Notes: a model not told the origin generated them from the sequence alone. Numbered from the stretch's first letter, positions 1-15,800 are shown. The stretch is DNA of 62,000 nt from Lingula anatina (GCF_001039355.2 NW_019774903.1:72526-134525), one strand, 5' to 3'. Translations and numbers: made by a program.

Positions 1-334
1 TAGTTTCAGTTTAGTCTGCCCTTTACAGCACAACCGAGGACGCGGAATTTGGTCCGCCCTTTACAGCACAACCGAGGACGCGTGTGTATAGCCCGATTTC
101 AGACAAAAAGTTGGACAGTATTTCTGATACACTCGTGGCGGGAATTTGGCCCGCGCTATACAGCATAACCGAGGACTGGCTCAGAATAGCGTCAAATTTC
201 ACCACCTAACTTGAAATGGGCCCCTTTATGCATTCCACTGCTTATGTCAACCGAGGACGTCCTCGGTTGGAGGTGTGTCCTCGGTTAGTGGGTTTCGGGC
301 GGGTGTGTGTCCTCGGTTAGAATGCGTGCACAAG

Positions 335-381
<47 letters not shown>

Positions 382-427
382 CTAGATGAGCAGTTCCAAC
401 TCATGCCTGTTCTCATATAAAAAATAC
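1..427. repeat. Intron 24 (partial): AACCGAGGAC repeats and an AC microsatellite
   Basis: The decamer AACCGAGGAC occurs at 32-41, 70-79, 167-176 and 249-258 on the plus strand and as GTCCTCGGTT at 259-268, 277-286 and 309-318. The two orientations meet head to head at 249-268 as a perfect 20-base palindrome. Two copies share the longer context CCCTTTACAGCACAACCGAG (20-39 and 58-77). A pure AC run follows at 336-379. No coding exon is visible here. Confidence 0.8.
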
Positions 428-587
428 CTCTGCCAGTCCATATGTCCATCCCTGTTTGATCCTGTCCCTGGCCCACACATTGTGAGTATTCTCTGCCAGC
501 AGCTCCACCAGGTCATGCATCCTATCATCCAGTACTATACCAGACAGGTCCAGAGGGGTGGGTTTGTAGCCACTGGACTGGAGATAA
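428..587 (-). CDS. RYR: RyR exon 24, residues 957-1010, start of second RyR repeat
   Basis: 160 bases, acceptor TTCTCCATCAG, donor GTATTTTT, ends phase 0. Encodes [12 protein letters not shown] and [19 protein letters not shown], matching the vertebrate NGYKPAPLDLS and [18 protein letters not shown]. It is the last exon I can find; nothing between 1 and 427 continues the protein, so exon 25 must lie left of the window. Confidence 0.94.
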
Positions 588-3500
588 CTGATGGAGAAGA
601 AAATAAGCCATTTGATAAATCATCTTTTGATTAAAATTTCAACTGAGCAGTGTCATTTTTTGTGTATTGTTTTATTTATATTTTTATGTATTTTTATTGT
701 TGGTAATAACAAATAATTCAGAATGTCTTTTGTGAGGTGTAATTTGTCGAGTCACTGTGTAGCATATCTTTATCAAAAAAAAGACCTGTAATAATATTTT
801 ATTAATCAATTAATAAAATATTTTCAGCTTTTGCTGAATGATATGACTCATATGCACTTAGCGTATCAAGAAGCCTAGGATAGGTGTATTCTTTTCTTCA
901 GTTTTGTCTATTTGCACTCACTTATAGATAATGTAAAACTTTTGCTTTCTACAATAGATAATGTAAACATTCAGGTTGTATACACACTACTCTGCCCTTT
1001 GTTCAGAAATGAGTGCTCCATTTTTCCAGTAAACCCTCTAAAGCTGCATTAAGAACAGTTGACTAACTAGTTGTTTAATCCGCTAGTAGATACTGAATAG
1101 ATTCCCTGTGGGGAAGTATTCAAGTGGGTCGGCCATATTTGACCCTTTGACTAGTCAGTCCACTGTTCTGAATGCAGCCTAACAATGACACAGTGTCATC
1201 CAATATAACAGTGGTGTGCATACTGAAGTGTCAAGAAGGACACCAGAGTTTCAGAGAATAATGGAAACTTTTCTCAACTATCAGCCTGCCTCTGCCATTT
1301 CTTGAGGTCAGTTTTCAGTAATAAAACTGAAAATCAGGGCAGTGGATGTCACCATGTTGGATCGTTGATGGTGAAGGTAGGTATCCAACTCTCTATGAAA
1401 CTCAGGGTGAAAAATGAGTGTATTGACTTTATGGCAGACATAATAGAACTGACTGGTGCTAACAAGAGACATAAAACTGATCAATACAGCTTCTCATCTT
1501 CCATTAACAGGTCTGTTATTTAATTGGTAGAAAGAAAAGCATCAATGCTTTCCCTCAGGCACAGTTTTGTGTATATTGGGGGTTGCATGCTACATATTGC
1601 ATGAAGTGCTTAACACCATTTTAATAATGAATAACTGATATAAATGTGTGTGGTAAACAGCATGCCATTTTGGGATGAGTGAATATCAATTGGAAAATTA
1701 TGATCTTTCTCAACCTAGGAATTTCTCTTGTTTTTCTCCATACTCTTAATGTGTGCATGTGAATGTGTGTGTGTGTGTGCATGCATGTGTGCGTGTGTGT
1801 AATATCAGCTTTTAAATGTACCCAAGAATAAAATGAGAATCTTAACTTTATCCTAAAATATCATTCCAAAAACTGGTATGCATCATGCAGATAATGATTC
1901 AAATAAACTACTATTATATTGATTTTTATCTTATAAAAGAGAGAGAGAGAGAGAGTGCACTAAGACTCTTGACTTACTTGTTTGGTAATTTGAGGGTTTT
2001 CAATCTTGGTATCTGATCAGGCGATGCTATTGTAATATGATAGCCCAGAGCCAGCAAGGTTCTGAAATGGAATAGATGCTTCATTTACAAACACAAAACT
2101 AAATAATCTGCATCATTAAACACACACAAAAATAATTTTAAAATCATCTTTTCTGAAGGGGCCCAAATACATGAAACTAAATATTCTGCATTATCACACA
2201 TGCAATAAAAAAATTAATTATCTCTTTTGAAGGGACCCCAGTACACAAAACTAAATATTATGCATTATCACACATGCACAAAAATACTTATTCATCTCTT
2301 ATGAAAGAGGCCCACAAATAATAATCTATATGCCCAACATTTTTTCAATCCTTGGACTAGTTACCTCAAAGTCTCGTAAGCTAATGTTATATCATATTTT
2401 CTCTCAGCTGCAGGTAATCTCTCAAAGGTTGTTAGACAAGGATGTATTTTCCTCTGATCATCTCGCATCTGCAACAAAAAAATTATTTTCACTAAGAAAA
2501 GTGGAATTAACTGATAATAATCTATGAAGTGACTATCAGAAGTAAAATAACACACTGATGCACTGCATTGTTTGGAAACTTTTAATTATAGTTATAAGTG
2601 AGATATTTTTGTACATTTTTTGTTAAAAATATTAATTTTGACCGAAAACAATCTTTATCTTAGATGGACATATATATTCTAAATCATATACTAATTATAA
2701 CTTACATGGACATATGTTGAGTTTTAATACTTTTACCCATTTTGTATCTAGACTAGAGGTCACTGGGCAAAATGCACGTAAATTTGCAGAATGATTCAGC
2801 AAATGGCAATTTACCGAACACCTAACAAAAAGGTAACCACTACACTTAGGATTACAGTTCAGGAAGACGATACAACAAACTACCTCTCCTGATATCCATC
2901 CCTGCTCTATCTTCCCCATGGCCCACAGTTCATGGATATTCTCTGCCAGACGATCTCTCACATTCTCTATGTAAGTTGGAAGCTGAATCTATTTAACAAA
3001 AAAAAAACTTTTTAAAGAATCAACAGATATTGGAGTAAAATGATGTCATTTCATACTATCTAAGCTCATATCCATTCCCTGTTCCTGAAATTTTGTTTCT
3101 ATTGTAAATTCTACATAAATATGACATATATATATATTATTCAGAAAACTAATTCAATATCAACAACTTGCTTTGTAAAATCTATTTTGCTTGTCCTTAA
3201 TCAAATCAACTACATTTACTACTACTACTTACTTGTGATGTATCCACAGGATTGGGAACAAAAGTATACGACTGTATCTCTGATGGCCCACACAACACTC
3301 CTTTGGGAATGTTGCCAAAATGGAAGGAAGGCTGGATCTTGAGTTTTTCTCTGGGTAGCAGAGCCTCAGATATGGGGGCATGGTCTTCTGGCGGCCCGTG
3401 TTTCAGACGGCCATGTTCTCCCCCAAGCATGAAACGGCAGCTGAGCATGTGAAAAAAAATTGGAAATGTTTATTTCATTCTTTCTATCTAAAATTTAATA

Positions 3501-6500
3501 TTTGTGTACTATACACAGTGCCCTGTTTTTCAGACAACCAAGTTCTCTCTTCAAGTAAAAAAGACAGCGGAGCAAGTGAAGAAAAATTACAATTGCTTTT
3601 TATGAAAGGACAAGGATTCTGTGATCACTATGTTGGCAACAATTCTACCAAATGACACGCGATTCTGACAACAGAGTGACATAGCTTATCCTTTGACAAA
3701 AAATCTACCTCTAAGCAACAATATAACATTGGAAAACAATGGGCATCAACCCTATATAAATTGCAGAAAGTGTATTGATAAATACAGCAACCCTGGCAAC
3801 CCTGTATTAAACCATTCACACACCTGACTTTGGCAGAGAGACTGACAACAGGGTAGAACAGCCCTTCCAGGTTGAAGTCCTTGAAGAAGCCCTTGACTCG
3901 TACTCCATTGACAGTAAATGAGATCTTTGGGATGGTGAGATCTAGAGCACAACCAATGATGTCCCCCTTCACTAGGTATTGACTGGTCAAACGCACAGTT
4001 TTAGGCTTGCCAGCTGAAACAAAGAGAGATATTTCTGCACAATTTTTGTTATAAATATTATACAATTATAAACATGACTGGTGTCATATAAACCAAGGTG
4101 CACTGGATTGTTTCCAGAAACCATGGACTTGTTGCTTAAAAAACTTAGGTTGAAAGATGCTCTGAAAAGTCTTCTTTAATTAACAAGAATACACAAGTAG
4201 CTTTCTACAAACAAGAATAAAGTCTGCCTGGCTAAAAGAAATCATTTTTCACTTTTCATTAAACAGACCTAATATTCTTATTTCAGCAGCCTGCTAAATG
4301 TAAGATGTGATGCATCCAGCACCAACACAGCAATAAAATCAAACTTAGGATTAAGACCACATTACAACTTTTTAAAAATCTTTCACAAAACCAGACTTAC
4401 ATTCCTCTTGCTAACTTACCTGTCCATAAACTGCCTCCATCAAACCCATAAGAGTACAGGTCATCACCAACCCCGTTCGCACCATAGCGGTCACCCCCTG
4501 CTGGGAATGGACAAAAGCCTGTGGTATTGGCCCAGCCCACCCTGATGTGAGGGTGTAGGTGAGTGACAGTTTCTACATACTCTACCGCGATTTCAAAGTA
4601 CCACTTTTTATACATGGCAGACCCTTCCTGGAGGCCCACATATACATTGGGGTGCATGCTGAAAATAATAGAAAAATACTTTTTATATGAAGGTAAACAA
4701 AAAGAAGAAACATTTCAGGTAAACTAATAAGAAAATGAATTTAATTTCTTATTTAAACAGAAGTCAATGCTTAAAGAAAAAAGAAGAAAAAGAATCTGCG
4801 AAACAATCCTCACCTTGAGACATGGTCCACCAGTTGTGATTGCAGCAGAAGATCCCTTGTGGGGAGGAGATTATCGCAGATGAGATTTTGATTAGATCTT
4901 ACAGCAACACCATTTCCAACACACAGGGAGCAAAGGACGTTCAAAACCTATAAAAACAAAGTTGGTCATTAACTTCACCAGAAAAAACTTGATTCCTATT
5001 TAAAACTAATGCATGATCTAAGCACCATGAAAATTCCTCAGAAAAAAACTTACTTTTGGACAACATTTAAAAAAACCTATAGCACATTTCTGAAGGAAAC
5101 ATTAAACTAAAACAGTGATTCACTTAAAAAACAGTGAACCGTGTGTGTGTGCCTGCCTGCGTGTGTGCGTGCACGTGTGTGTGCAAGCACCTGCATGCAT
5201 ACATACAGGCGTGTCTAAGCATGCATGTGATATACCTTTGGGTCCCTTCCATGCTTGTCTATGAGTGAGATAATGGTCCTGATGTGTTGTTCTTTGATCA
5301 TATTCAAAGCCTCAGGACTGTCAATCAGTACACAGTGGAGGACCTCCAGGACACCTTGAGAAGACTGCTGGCTCTCTAGTCTGTTCACCAGCCAGTCCAG
5401 TCGATTGCAGTCTGCAAACTGGGCACAGTTGGCTCGGTTACCTCGGATCATAGCAGCTGAAGTATACAATTAGCATTTAGACTGGTGTTAATTCACCCTT
5501 CTGTGTAAATACATCAACAACAATGTTGGTATTTTTGTTGTTGGATTTTCTGATACCCCTTCAGAAGGTTGTGAGGTTTTTGCTAAATGAAAAAACCCTG
5601 TCCTAGCCATTTTAAAAAAGAAAAAAGCTTGATCAAGAGTTCATGGGGTTTTAAATTATGAAAAGAGACTGTGTAGTTAGTTTCTAGACTGAACAGTTTA
5701 CCTGTCTGTACATGCAAAAATAAAAGTTTCAACTTTTGAATATATTCATGTTTACTTACTCAACACTATACTTAGTGATATCTAATAGCAACAAGAATAA
5801 TTTTTCTGATTTAGTCAACTGGAGATTACTTTTATTCCAAAAAATTATCAATTAATAGTCTTCAATGAATTAATAATCAATATAACAGCAATATGCATAT
5901 AGTAGCTGCTAGACTCTTAAGATTTCATTGTCAAAAAATCTATTTACAATTTAATTCACAAGTTGAAATAAATGGGTGTTAATTTCAACTTAATATGAAA
6001 TATGAAAAAAACATCAGTATCAAATTCCTTACCAAGTAACAGATAAAGATAACCAGAAATGTCCTCATAAGTGTTGGCAGCTTCCTCACCAGCGTAGTTC
6101 GCGAAATGCCGTCTGCTGTGAAATCGACTGAAGTTGTCAATGGTTGACAAAATTAAGGCGATCATACCCTAAAATGAATAAAAGTGTTATCAATTTTAAA
6201 AATACATCAATAAATCAAAAATATATAAATAAGCAGACCATACTGCACATTTATTTGAATTAAATTGCAACTTTTCTTACCTCCTCTTGGAAAAGATCCT
6301 GCCTGTTTCTCAATGCTTTTAGTTTTAGTTGTTTCTCTTCATGTTCTGTAAAAGTATGATTTTGTGTATTAAAAGTTTAAGTGAACTGATTTTTCAATTA
6401 ATTTCACTTAGTTATAGCAAAGATAATGTGGCAGTAATTTCATCATTAAAACATTATAATCATGTTTATATATAATTATAACAACATTGCATGACCCTCG

Positions 6501-9500
6501 AAATTTATGTATTTTCCAGTTATGCAACATGAATCGCCCGTACATAAAAAAAATACTAAATGAGGTTATTTATATTCTCTAAAACAGCTGGGCTCACTCC
6601 ATCATTTATAATATAAGTCAAATGCAAAAATAATTACATAATTATACATACGGGTTAACCTGAAATGAACACAGAATCAAATATAATATATTATACCTTC
6701 ATTTTCCTGTGGCTGTGCGAAATACTCAATGAGGTCTTCAAGACATTTGATGACCTCACTGAGGTTAACTCTTTGCCAGGAGGGGTTGCTGCGGCCTTCA
6801 GTTTTCAAGGCATCTAGAGCCCTGAAGACAAAATACATCAATAATAATTATTATCATAACGATAATAGACCTTCAAAATGTCTGGCCATAAATTTCCTCT
6901 AATGAAAATCTAATAAGCCTGTAATTCTTTTCTTTAACTTCTTAACATACACTATTTAAATTCATGAGGGATGAATGGTTATGAATAAAATCATCAAAAC
7001 AAGGTTAATTATATTGATAAAAAACTTGACCATCAACTTAACTTATTCCTATCTGCATTATTTTGAAGGGAAAGTTAATGGACTGTGAACTTTCTTCCAG
7101 TCAAAAAGGATTCAATCCACATTATGTAGAGGAAATAAAGAGAGTGAGAAAAGGAACTTACTTGATGAATCTATGAAACAGGGACTGGCATTTCCTGATA
7201 ACTCTTGCCGATCTAGACTCCTCCTCTTGAGCTCGAACAAAAGACAAGCCATCATCCATGTGGCCCTCAACAAGCATGACAGCCTGCAAAATCAACCAAG
7301 AGATGACTTGATATCTCTAAATGGATGAATAGAAATAAATATATAATATCAGCCTGAAAAATCAGCAAAGAAAGATTTCAAATATCAAAAACAGAGAGAA
7401 TACATAACTGTGTACACAAATTTTGAATCCATACAGACTATACAGCATATGTCAATAGATGTATCGCTTTACAAGTTACATGATCATTTCATATATATCC
7501 AGGCAAGCTGTATTGTGTAATTTTGGTGTTTTTCTTAAAATACTAGCAGAGGTGGGAAATTGCTAACATTTCATTTTGTCAATTTAACTTGCTTCCACCA
7601 AAAATATGAATTTTGCCTATTTATATCTATTTGTATCTGAGCAGGTAGATGCCAAGTTATTTGTTGTCAAAAGGCTGATTGGTGGTTTATCAGAATAGAG
7701 CATAAAAATGCAATCTATCACCTTGATTCTATCATTTGAATCGCAAGAAGAGAGATCATAAAAGCAATAATTAACTGGTGAATACCATTAAACATAGCAT
7801 ATAATATACTCCTGACCCTTAATGCTTTGATTTTGATCCCCAATTTTCTGGAACAGCCATTACCATATTGCAAATAAAGACGAGAGTGCTCTTTGCTTGA
7901 CTGGACGCAAATGAGAAAAAGGCAAATGCCATGGCATATCGCATCTCCCCCTGGTTCTATCAATCTAAATGTCAATTCTCTAGCTCTATTTCCAATAAGC
8001 CCTCCACTTCCCTTTAGACAGGTTCATTTTTATTATATCAAAGGTCACGTCATCCTGCTGAAGCAGATGGCTTTCTCCTTTTAAAGATATCTGATTATTC
8101 CCTCTATCCACCCGACCTCATAATGACAGGATAATAAACACAGACTGGGAAAAGCGCACTTGATTTTATTGATTTTTAACCATGGCAATAACCACACTAA
8201 TTGAATTATCAGTATTCGCAATTTTTGACTGCAAGTGATAAGCATGGAGGACAGATTCTGGGTCCATTTCATTGACGAAAGAGTTTCAAAACATAAAAGT
8301 AATTGTTGATCAAAAAATTACCCTTAAATAAATATTTGAAGTCACATCTCTCTCCATATATATGGAAAAAGAGAAATACTTCTTTTAAAATTAATATGAA
8401 TAAAAAAGAACAAAAGCTCTATGACCCTTTAAATAATTTCAAAGTTATGGCTTATTCTGCTAAATTCATATAAATCGTTTTTCAACCCTTAGGCAAAACA
8501 TTACAAATGAGGGTATTCAAAAGTTCCTAATGATGATACAAACTCAGAAGTGATCTTTTTCTGTGCAAGCTCATTTCCTACCAAACAGTATGCATGAATG
8601 TGTGTGCATGAATGTGTGTGCATGAATGTGTGTGCATGCATGTGTGTGCATGCATGTGCGTGTGCATATGGTTGAAAAATATGCCCCTTTAATTGGACCC
8701 CATTCAATTTTATAACTTTTACCTTCTTTTCCTCTACTCTGCCCACTCCTTTCTTCTTCGTCTCGAAAGTTTGATAGGAAAGCCACAACCCCGTCTGACA
8801 GTGTTGCAGAAAAACAATGGAATCGCCATATTTGATGTCGGCCGTGCCCATCCCCTCATCTTCGCGCGCCTCTGAGTGCTTGCGGTCATCCTGCAACAAA
8901 CATGTTTCAATGCTCAGACATCAAACGATCTCAGTTACATCCTTTTGCTTATTAAGCCATAAAGCTTCATCATCAAACAATTTTTCTTCTTTCTTTAAAC
9001 ATTACAACATGGCAATATCATATAAATAATGATTACTATCTTCATTTTAACATCCCAATGATCATAAACTGATTATGAAGCAGAATAATTATTTGGCTTT
9101 ATTTTGAACCTATAAATTTATTTTAACATTAATGTATTTTTTGAGTATAAAATATATAAAAACAGATACATCATACATGAATACCAAGAATAATACAATG
9201 ATAAAAGGTAATGCTAAGCTTGTAAATGCCAGGAACCTGGAAAGGAATAAATGTTGGTTCTAGTCAATATGTGTAAGCTGTGGTTAACTGAGTGTAATAG
9301 TAGTTCCTTTATGGTTGCTAGAACCCACACATGGCTACCTACTTTGGACTGTCTAAGGAAGAAGGCTGTAGTTTCATCTGAGGCATCGTCTCTGTGTAAC
9401 ATGGTCACTTGATTGTCTGCCGTCAAGCCGAGATAGCGTCCTGAGGTGACATGACGAAATCGACAAGGGTGAGCCCAACCCATGAATCCACCTGCCCATC

Positions 9501-9841
9501 TGAAAACATGGATAATATATATACAGTATATACATATCAAGTGACCAGTGACAGCCTTGTGCACACATATTACATACATTTTTGTTATATTTGTTCATAA
9601 TTAATAGACTAAAATTAAAATTGATATCAATGGGAAAATCTGTGGCTAGAGAAATGTCACTTCAGTTTTTAATTCAATTTACACTGGATTAAGTGTTTTT
9701 TTCTCAGGCCTCAGTTAATTACAACTGTCATATCCTGCAGGTGGGCATTTTTTCACTGGCAAGAAGCTAATACTGAAGAATTAATAGCTTGGAATAGTGA
9801 ATCATGTAAAAGGTATTGGTTAAGTTCAACATACAAAGTTC

Positions 9842-9897
<56 letters not shown>

Positions 9898-12800
9898 AGA
9901 CTGCTTGCATGCTACCTACTAACATGCATTTGGCTTCTTAAAAAATTACAAACCAAGACAAGATGATATTTGCTTGCTTAACATTTTTAAACTGGCTTCT
10001 ACCAAAGATAGGTGTAATATGCCATTATTCAGAGCAGAGACAGCTAGGCTTGTTTGTTGTTTGATTGTTTTTGCATCAACTAAACTCAATATTATGTAAT
10101 AACATGCAATGTGGAACACTGAAATTTCCAAAATATCTGGTCAATCTCAATTTTCCAAAAAGATTCAGGAGGAATGCCTTTTATTTATTTTTATTACTTT
10201 TTGCTTATCCAAAATACTTTCATAATGAAAGCAAAAAATTTATTATTAATCAATGTATTGCTCCTATTTTTACCCATGCATGCCCACATTAAAACACACT
10301 CACACCCACCACACACAGAGTGATATCCTACACAATATGTTTTTCTTGCTGTACAATCCTGAGAGTGAGGTATCTTTACGTACAGAATAGTTGTAAGTAG
10401 ACGTGGCATTTTCATATAGGTTACTGTTCTGTTACCTAGACAGTTTCATGCACCTGTTGCTATTTAAAAGACTCATCAAGCTAGCATTTGTTCTGGCAAG
10501 AGGTACTGGCAAAGCATCTATCTTTATCACATGAGGGCCTAACTATTTTGCCCAAAGGGATGCCAACAGTGGCTTCCCCTTCATGACCGATAGCAAGAAG
10601 AAAAAGCTACAATAATCTTTGAAGCTACAACAACTTATCAATGCATAAATCAACACTTAAGTGCTGATCTCCCAAATCCGGCCTTTGATTACAATTTGAA
10701 ATGATCGATTATCATTATGAAGCATCTTGATGGAGAATCAATGGAGCTTGATGATTGCGTTCATCAACTACAGGGTGCCTGCAGGAAGCACTTGTTGACT
10801 CAGTGTGAGGTCAAATGAGCCACAGGGCTTCAGGAGGTAAACTGTTATTGTACAGATGTTTGATAACCATAAATAAAACTGATGCTGGAAGAATTCTAGG
10901 TGCGACTGTTTGGTCCCTTAGAAGAGTGGGTGAAATCATAGCACTGTTTTTTTTTATCTACAGCTTCTGAAGTCAGGATTTATAATTTCGCAAAAAAAAC
11001 AAGCACCAGTAATTGATTTTTTTTTCTCTACTAAATTTATGCAAAATCAATCAATATGCCACGGCTTACTTTGTACAAATATGTTCAGAAGTCATCTGCA
11101 ATCTTCACTGAGACAGTATTAAGGTAATCACCTAGCAAAAAATATTCTGCAACTTACTTCGTACGTATATGTTCCAGTCGCCATAGCGACCGAGCATGAG
11201 TGCAAACAGCCCCCACTTCATACATGACAGCACTGAAATGTGAAAAACATTCATGTTGTAGAAATTTCAAATAAACATGTTCAATCAATAATTATAATGA
11301 GGTTATGATAATCAATGGTATTCAATCAACAGTAAGGATAAAGCAACCATGACATGCAATAAATGCATTACTATATAATAAAATGTAAGTAGTAAGCACT
11401 CTCATTAAGTCTGACATTCATGTCAGAAAAAGTATGAAAATCTATAAAATGGCAAAAATACATCATTCACATGTTCATCAACTTCTGTCAATATTCTGTG
11501 TTTCTTTCCAAGAATGCAAATAGGAGAGTGTGTCATCACAGAACAATTGACGCAAAACGCTGAATTCTCTGGAATTCTTCCACAAAAGTCAAGGCTAACA
11601 TTTTCACCATTTCATAGCACAAAAATAGAAATTGGCAAGAAAACAAAAGGCTCTAAGTGGAACCCAAACAGTTTCAAAACTTGATGAGTGGCACTGACAA
11701 TACTGTGAAATTAAGATCAATGCTTGGCACCTTTTTCTACAAAAAGAATCACTAAAGCATTGCTTCCTGTCTGCCACCAAAATGAAAAATCAATGACGCT
11801 GGCTATAATAGGAGTCTAAGAGGATAAAGATAGCTAATTACATGAGCTTAAGTGGGCGGTGAAAATGAATTAAATAATCTCATAAATTAGTTTAGAGTGC
11901 AAGTTAACAAATACAGTAAAAGCAAGCATCTAAAAGCCTTGTGGGCTAAAATAAACTATTATAGCTAAAACTTTGAAATAAAACACCAACTGCATATCAG
12001 CAGTTCTACACCAAATTGGACATAGATAATTATTTGAAAATGATATTATGGAACCTAACTGTCATATTTTTACAGATCTATTTATCTATCTATGTTAATA
12101 GATATATTCTTAATTATATTAAAACAAAATAAAGTGTATATTAATAATAAAGTATTTAAAATTATGGTCAAAATTTTAAAGTTAGGTGTATTCAAAATGA
12201 TGGCAAAACTTTAATTAAGTATTTAAAATAATGGTTAAATTCCCACACTAGATCCAAACTGATGGTTGAATTACCATACAGCATTTAAAATGAGGTTTTG
12301 GTCACATTTCCAGAGATTATGTAAAAAAAAATATTTGTCAAATTTCAATAAAGTATTTGCGATAATGATCAAATTTCCATACATAAATTCAAAAAGAAAT
12401 CATTTAATTTTCAAAAATTTTCAAAGCTTATGGCCAAATGTCTGTAATCACCATCACTTTTTACCTGAATTCATTTTCACTGCCAGCGGGAGGAATGGTC
12501 AGACATTCGTCCATGTGGCCATGGAATAAACGCAACACATCGCCACCAAAGACAAAACCTGGGTAAAGAAAAACCATTTTATTATTATTATTATTATTAT
12601 TTTTATGCCATCTTTTAGTGTTACATTAATTTTGTTTTTATATTCATCTAAATAATCCAGGATAAAAAATTAAATATAATCCATAAAATGTATGTTTAAT
12701 TAATTTGTGACAGAGGGCTTCAAACTCAACACTATATAAACAATTGGTTCCCACTTTATTTAAACATAAAGAGTCATAAAGACATATATAATTTTGCCAA

Positions 12801-15800
12801 TTTTGATGAAGTAAAATCACAAACTAAGGAAGAAATGCTGTTGTTGCTATGGAAATATATAATAGTTGCCTTGGAAATATGCACTGTTGCCATGGAGACT
12901 TACCAAGAGATTTCTGCCTGATGGCACCTGAGCAAACTGGTGCTACTGTCCATAAGGTCTGCTGGAACGAGGCTATCACACTCTGGCCACTGCCAATGTG
13001 CTACAAGAAACAAAACATAGAATTCCATTTTTAAGAAAAAGTCAACATCAGTGGTGTCATGCAGTATCTAAATAATTATATATCATGGTTTTATTTCATG
13101 ATGCTTGTATTAATTTCTTTAAATCTAAAAGATCTAAGAGATCTGACAATTTGTATTCAATATCTAACCCAGGAGGGAATTGAACGCAAAAGCAAATGCT
13201 TGCTGTCTGATACTTTTTAGTCTGCTGTTGCAATGAAAGGCAACTCTTCGAGTCTTTTATTGATATTTACACTGCATATCCAATCTAAAGACAGCAAGGG
13301 GATAGTAGTGTTCTGTAAAATTAAGACAAATGCTAAAAACACTAAACAAACTAAAAATTTCACCTACTCAAAAGAGGATGAAAAATTGTCTTGTAAAGAA
13401 GACAAGTGCAGTCATGTTCCTTTTAAAAAATCTATAACTACAACACAGTTTCATAATAAAGCTTGCCTTCATTCAGTGCAGACATTCTTAAGTACTGATT
13501 GATGGAGTGAAATGCAAAGAATACCCTTTACATCAGTTTTGAAAATAAGAACTTTAGGCATTTCAAGGCTGTCAACTGACCATTCCTTATGGATTTCTGC
13601 CCCAAATAATGACCCATAATAAGATAATATCTATCATGTTCTAGTCCAGTGACTAGACCACTGAAGTCATTGACCTGGGAGAAAATGAAAGAGTAACTCC
13701 ACACCAGACCACTCAACATGTATCCACTTACACTCATCTTAAGAAAAACAGGCCAGTATACAATATATAATGCCATATACTGGTCAAAATGGTTGTTCTG
13801 TGTGCATTTGTGCATGTTAGCAGATGCATGCATGCGTGCAAATTGGAAATGATCTGCCTCCATGCACTGCAAACTAAAAATATGGAAAGGAAGCAGAATT
13901 CGGCCTTATAGTGTTGTCTGTCTGGAAGATGTTACATAAAAGGTTAAAGACAGGGTTGGAGAGAAGAAGATGCATTCATTTTTCCAAGTACTAATACATC
14001 ATCTCGCTAACACAGCATCTCTATATAAATGAACTAAATTACGGGTATTCTTTTCCTTGTATAACCGGGTTTAAAAACTAATGACAAAGATGAATCTGCA
14101 TTCAACTCACTAAGCATCTATGCCAACTGTGTCAGCTTACCAGGCACCATACCAGCTGTACCAGGCATCTCCATGCCAACTTACCAGATATCTCTCTGAT
14201 GCCACACTGACTAGGATAAGATCATCTCCAACTCGCACCTTCTCTCCCTCAGACCTTTGTTTAGAAGCAGGATGGATGGTCCACCAGCAGGATTCACCTG
14301 AAACATTGATTGAATACACATTCTGAAAATGGCAGTCAACACCAAGATGGCCGCTCTTAATTTTAACTTAACAGCCTCTCTTTTTGCATTGAATCAACTC
14401 ATTTTGGAGTGGTGATATGTTGTAAAAAACTAGCTTTATTTTTAGAAAAGTTTAATCAAGCATAACTTGTATGTGGATGAATTTAAACAAATTATAATAA
14501 ATTATACAGTGTACCTTGTGGAGTTTCTGTGAGGCCCACATCAAAGGCTAGTTTGTCATTTGAAGAGCTTGTTGAGAGACAGGATAAATACTAAAAATCA
14601 AAACAAATGACTTGATCATTTTGTTTGATGACATCTTTAATAAACAAACTTTTCATCACATTCAGTTAGAATTAAATTAAATTGATTTATACCGCACTAA
14701 AATACTTTTCTATCACACTGGCTTATTCATTGGCAAACATTATAATTGTGAAACAAATTCATTCATTCATTTGGCTAATAAATAATCCTGGAATAAAAAC
14801 TTAGAAATAATTATATATTTTTGTTCATTTCTTACCATACTGCTGTTGGCATGCTTGAGTAGAACTGCATGTCCATAAAGCAAGGTTCTGTGGCCAGATT
14901 GGGTGGCCTGAAAATCCAAAAACAAAAGAATGTGCTTCATCTGAAAGTAACTGGTTTAACAAACTAGTATGGGCCTTGAAAACAATAAGGGCTCATTCCC
15001 ATTGAAACTATCACTCTACATAGGTTGATCCAACTCCATGGGGACTCTTGCTGAATGCAGTCAGATTAACAATGTACATGCATGATTACCAGCTTTTCTG
15101 TATTCTATCATATTTCGGGAGGAGGGGTGTTACTTGGTTAATCTGATTCCCCACAGAGTGGGATCAATCTACGTATAACAATTATAGTTTCAATGGGAAT
15201 GAGCCCTACGATGCACTGGTCTGTTGACAGTATCATGCAATTCAAAGCATATTTCATTAAAACTGCTTTAATCAACGGTTACTATGGTTTGAACTTGGAA
15301 TGAACCTCTTTGCTTGGATGGAGCTTTGATGTTCAATTCCACTTCCCTCTCAGTATCATAATAAGTGTTTTGTTCTCCTCAAATGGCAAACTTCTGTCAA
15401 GCAGTATCCGCCTATCAGTATTCTACAGAATGGATAGTCCTCTACATAGAAAACAAAGTCAACTGCACAAAAACCATGGGTCAATAATCTGCCAATCTCA
15501 CTTCTTTGAACATATCCACTCTTCCTTTTTTCCCCAAAAAATTGATTCAGTTTCTCAAAGCAACCCAAACATCTAAGTAAATTCTTTCAAAAATGAACAA
15601 CTATATTTTTGATATATTGATGAGTCCACTTCTGTGTAGCATACACTTTTAACTTTACATTTTTTTCTTTGACATTTCACCTTTCAAAACACCCTTTTGC
15701 ATCAAAATTTCAACCTAATATCTGCAGATATCTAGGTAAATGAACAAAAATATACTCTTAACTGAGAATCATTTTTCTTAGAATTCTTCAGTGATAGTAT

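Noticed and set aside
1-320. CRISPR-like array at the left edge
   Set aside because: Spacing of the decamers is irregular, orientation flips in the middle, repeats are only 10 bases, and the genome is eukaryotic.
285-476. Continuation of RyR after exon 24 into the valine/cysteine-rich ORF
   Set aside because: A clear GTATTTTT donor ends exon 24 at the conserved point, and the following residues come from an AC microsatellite and do not match any RyR.
13150-13210. Minus-strand GTTCAATTCCC near 13.17 kb as a second tRNA-like B box
   Set aside because: No A box at an acceptable distance and no repeat copy in the window.
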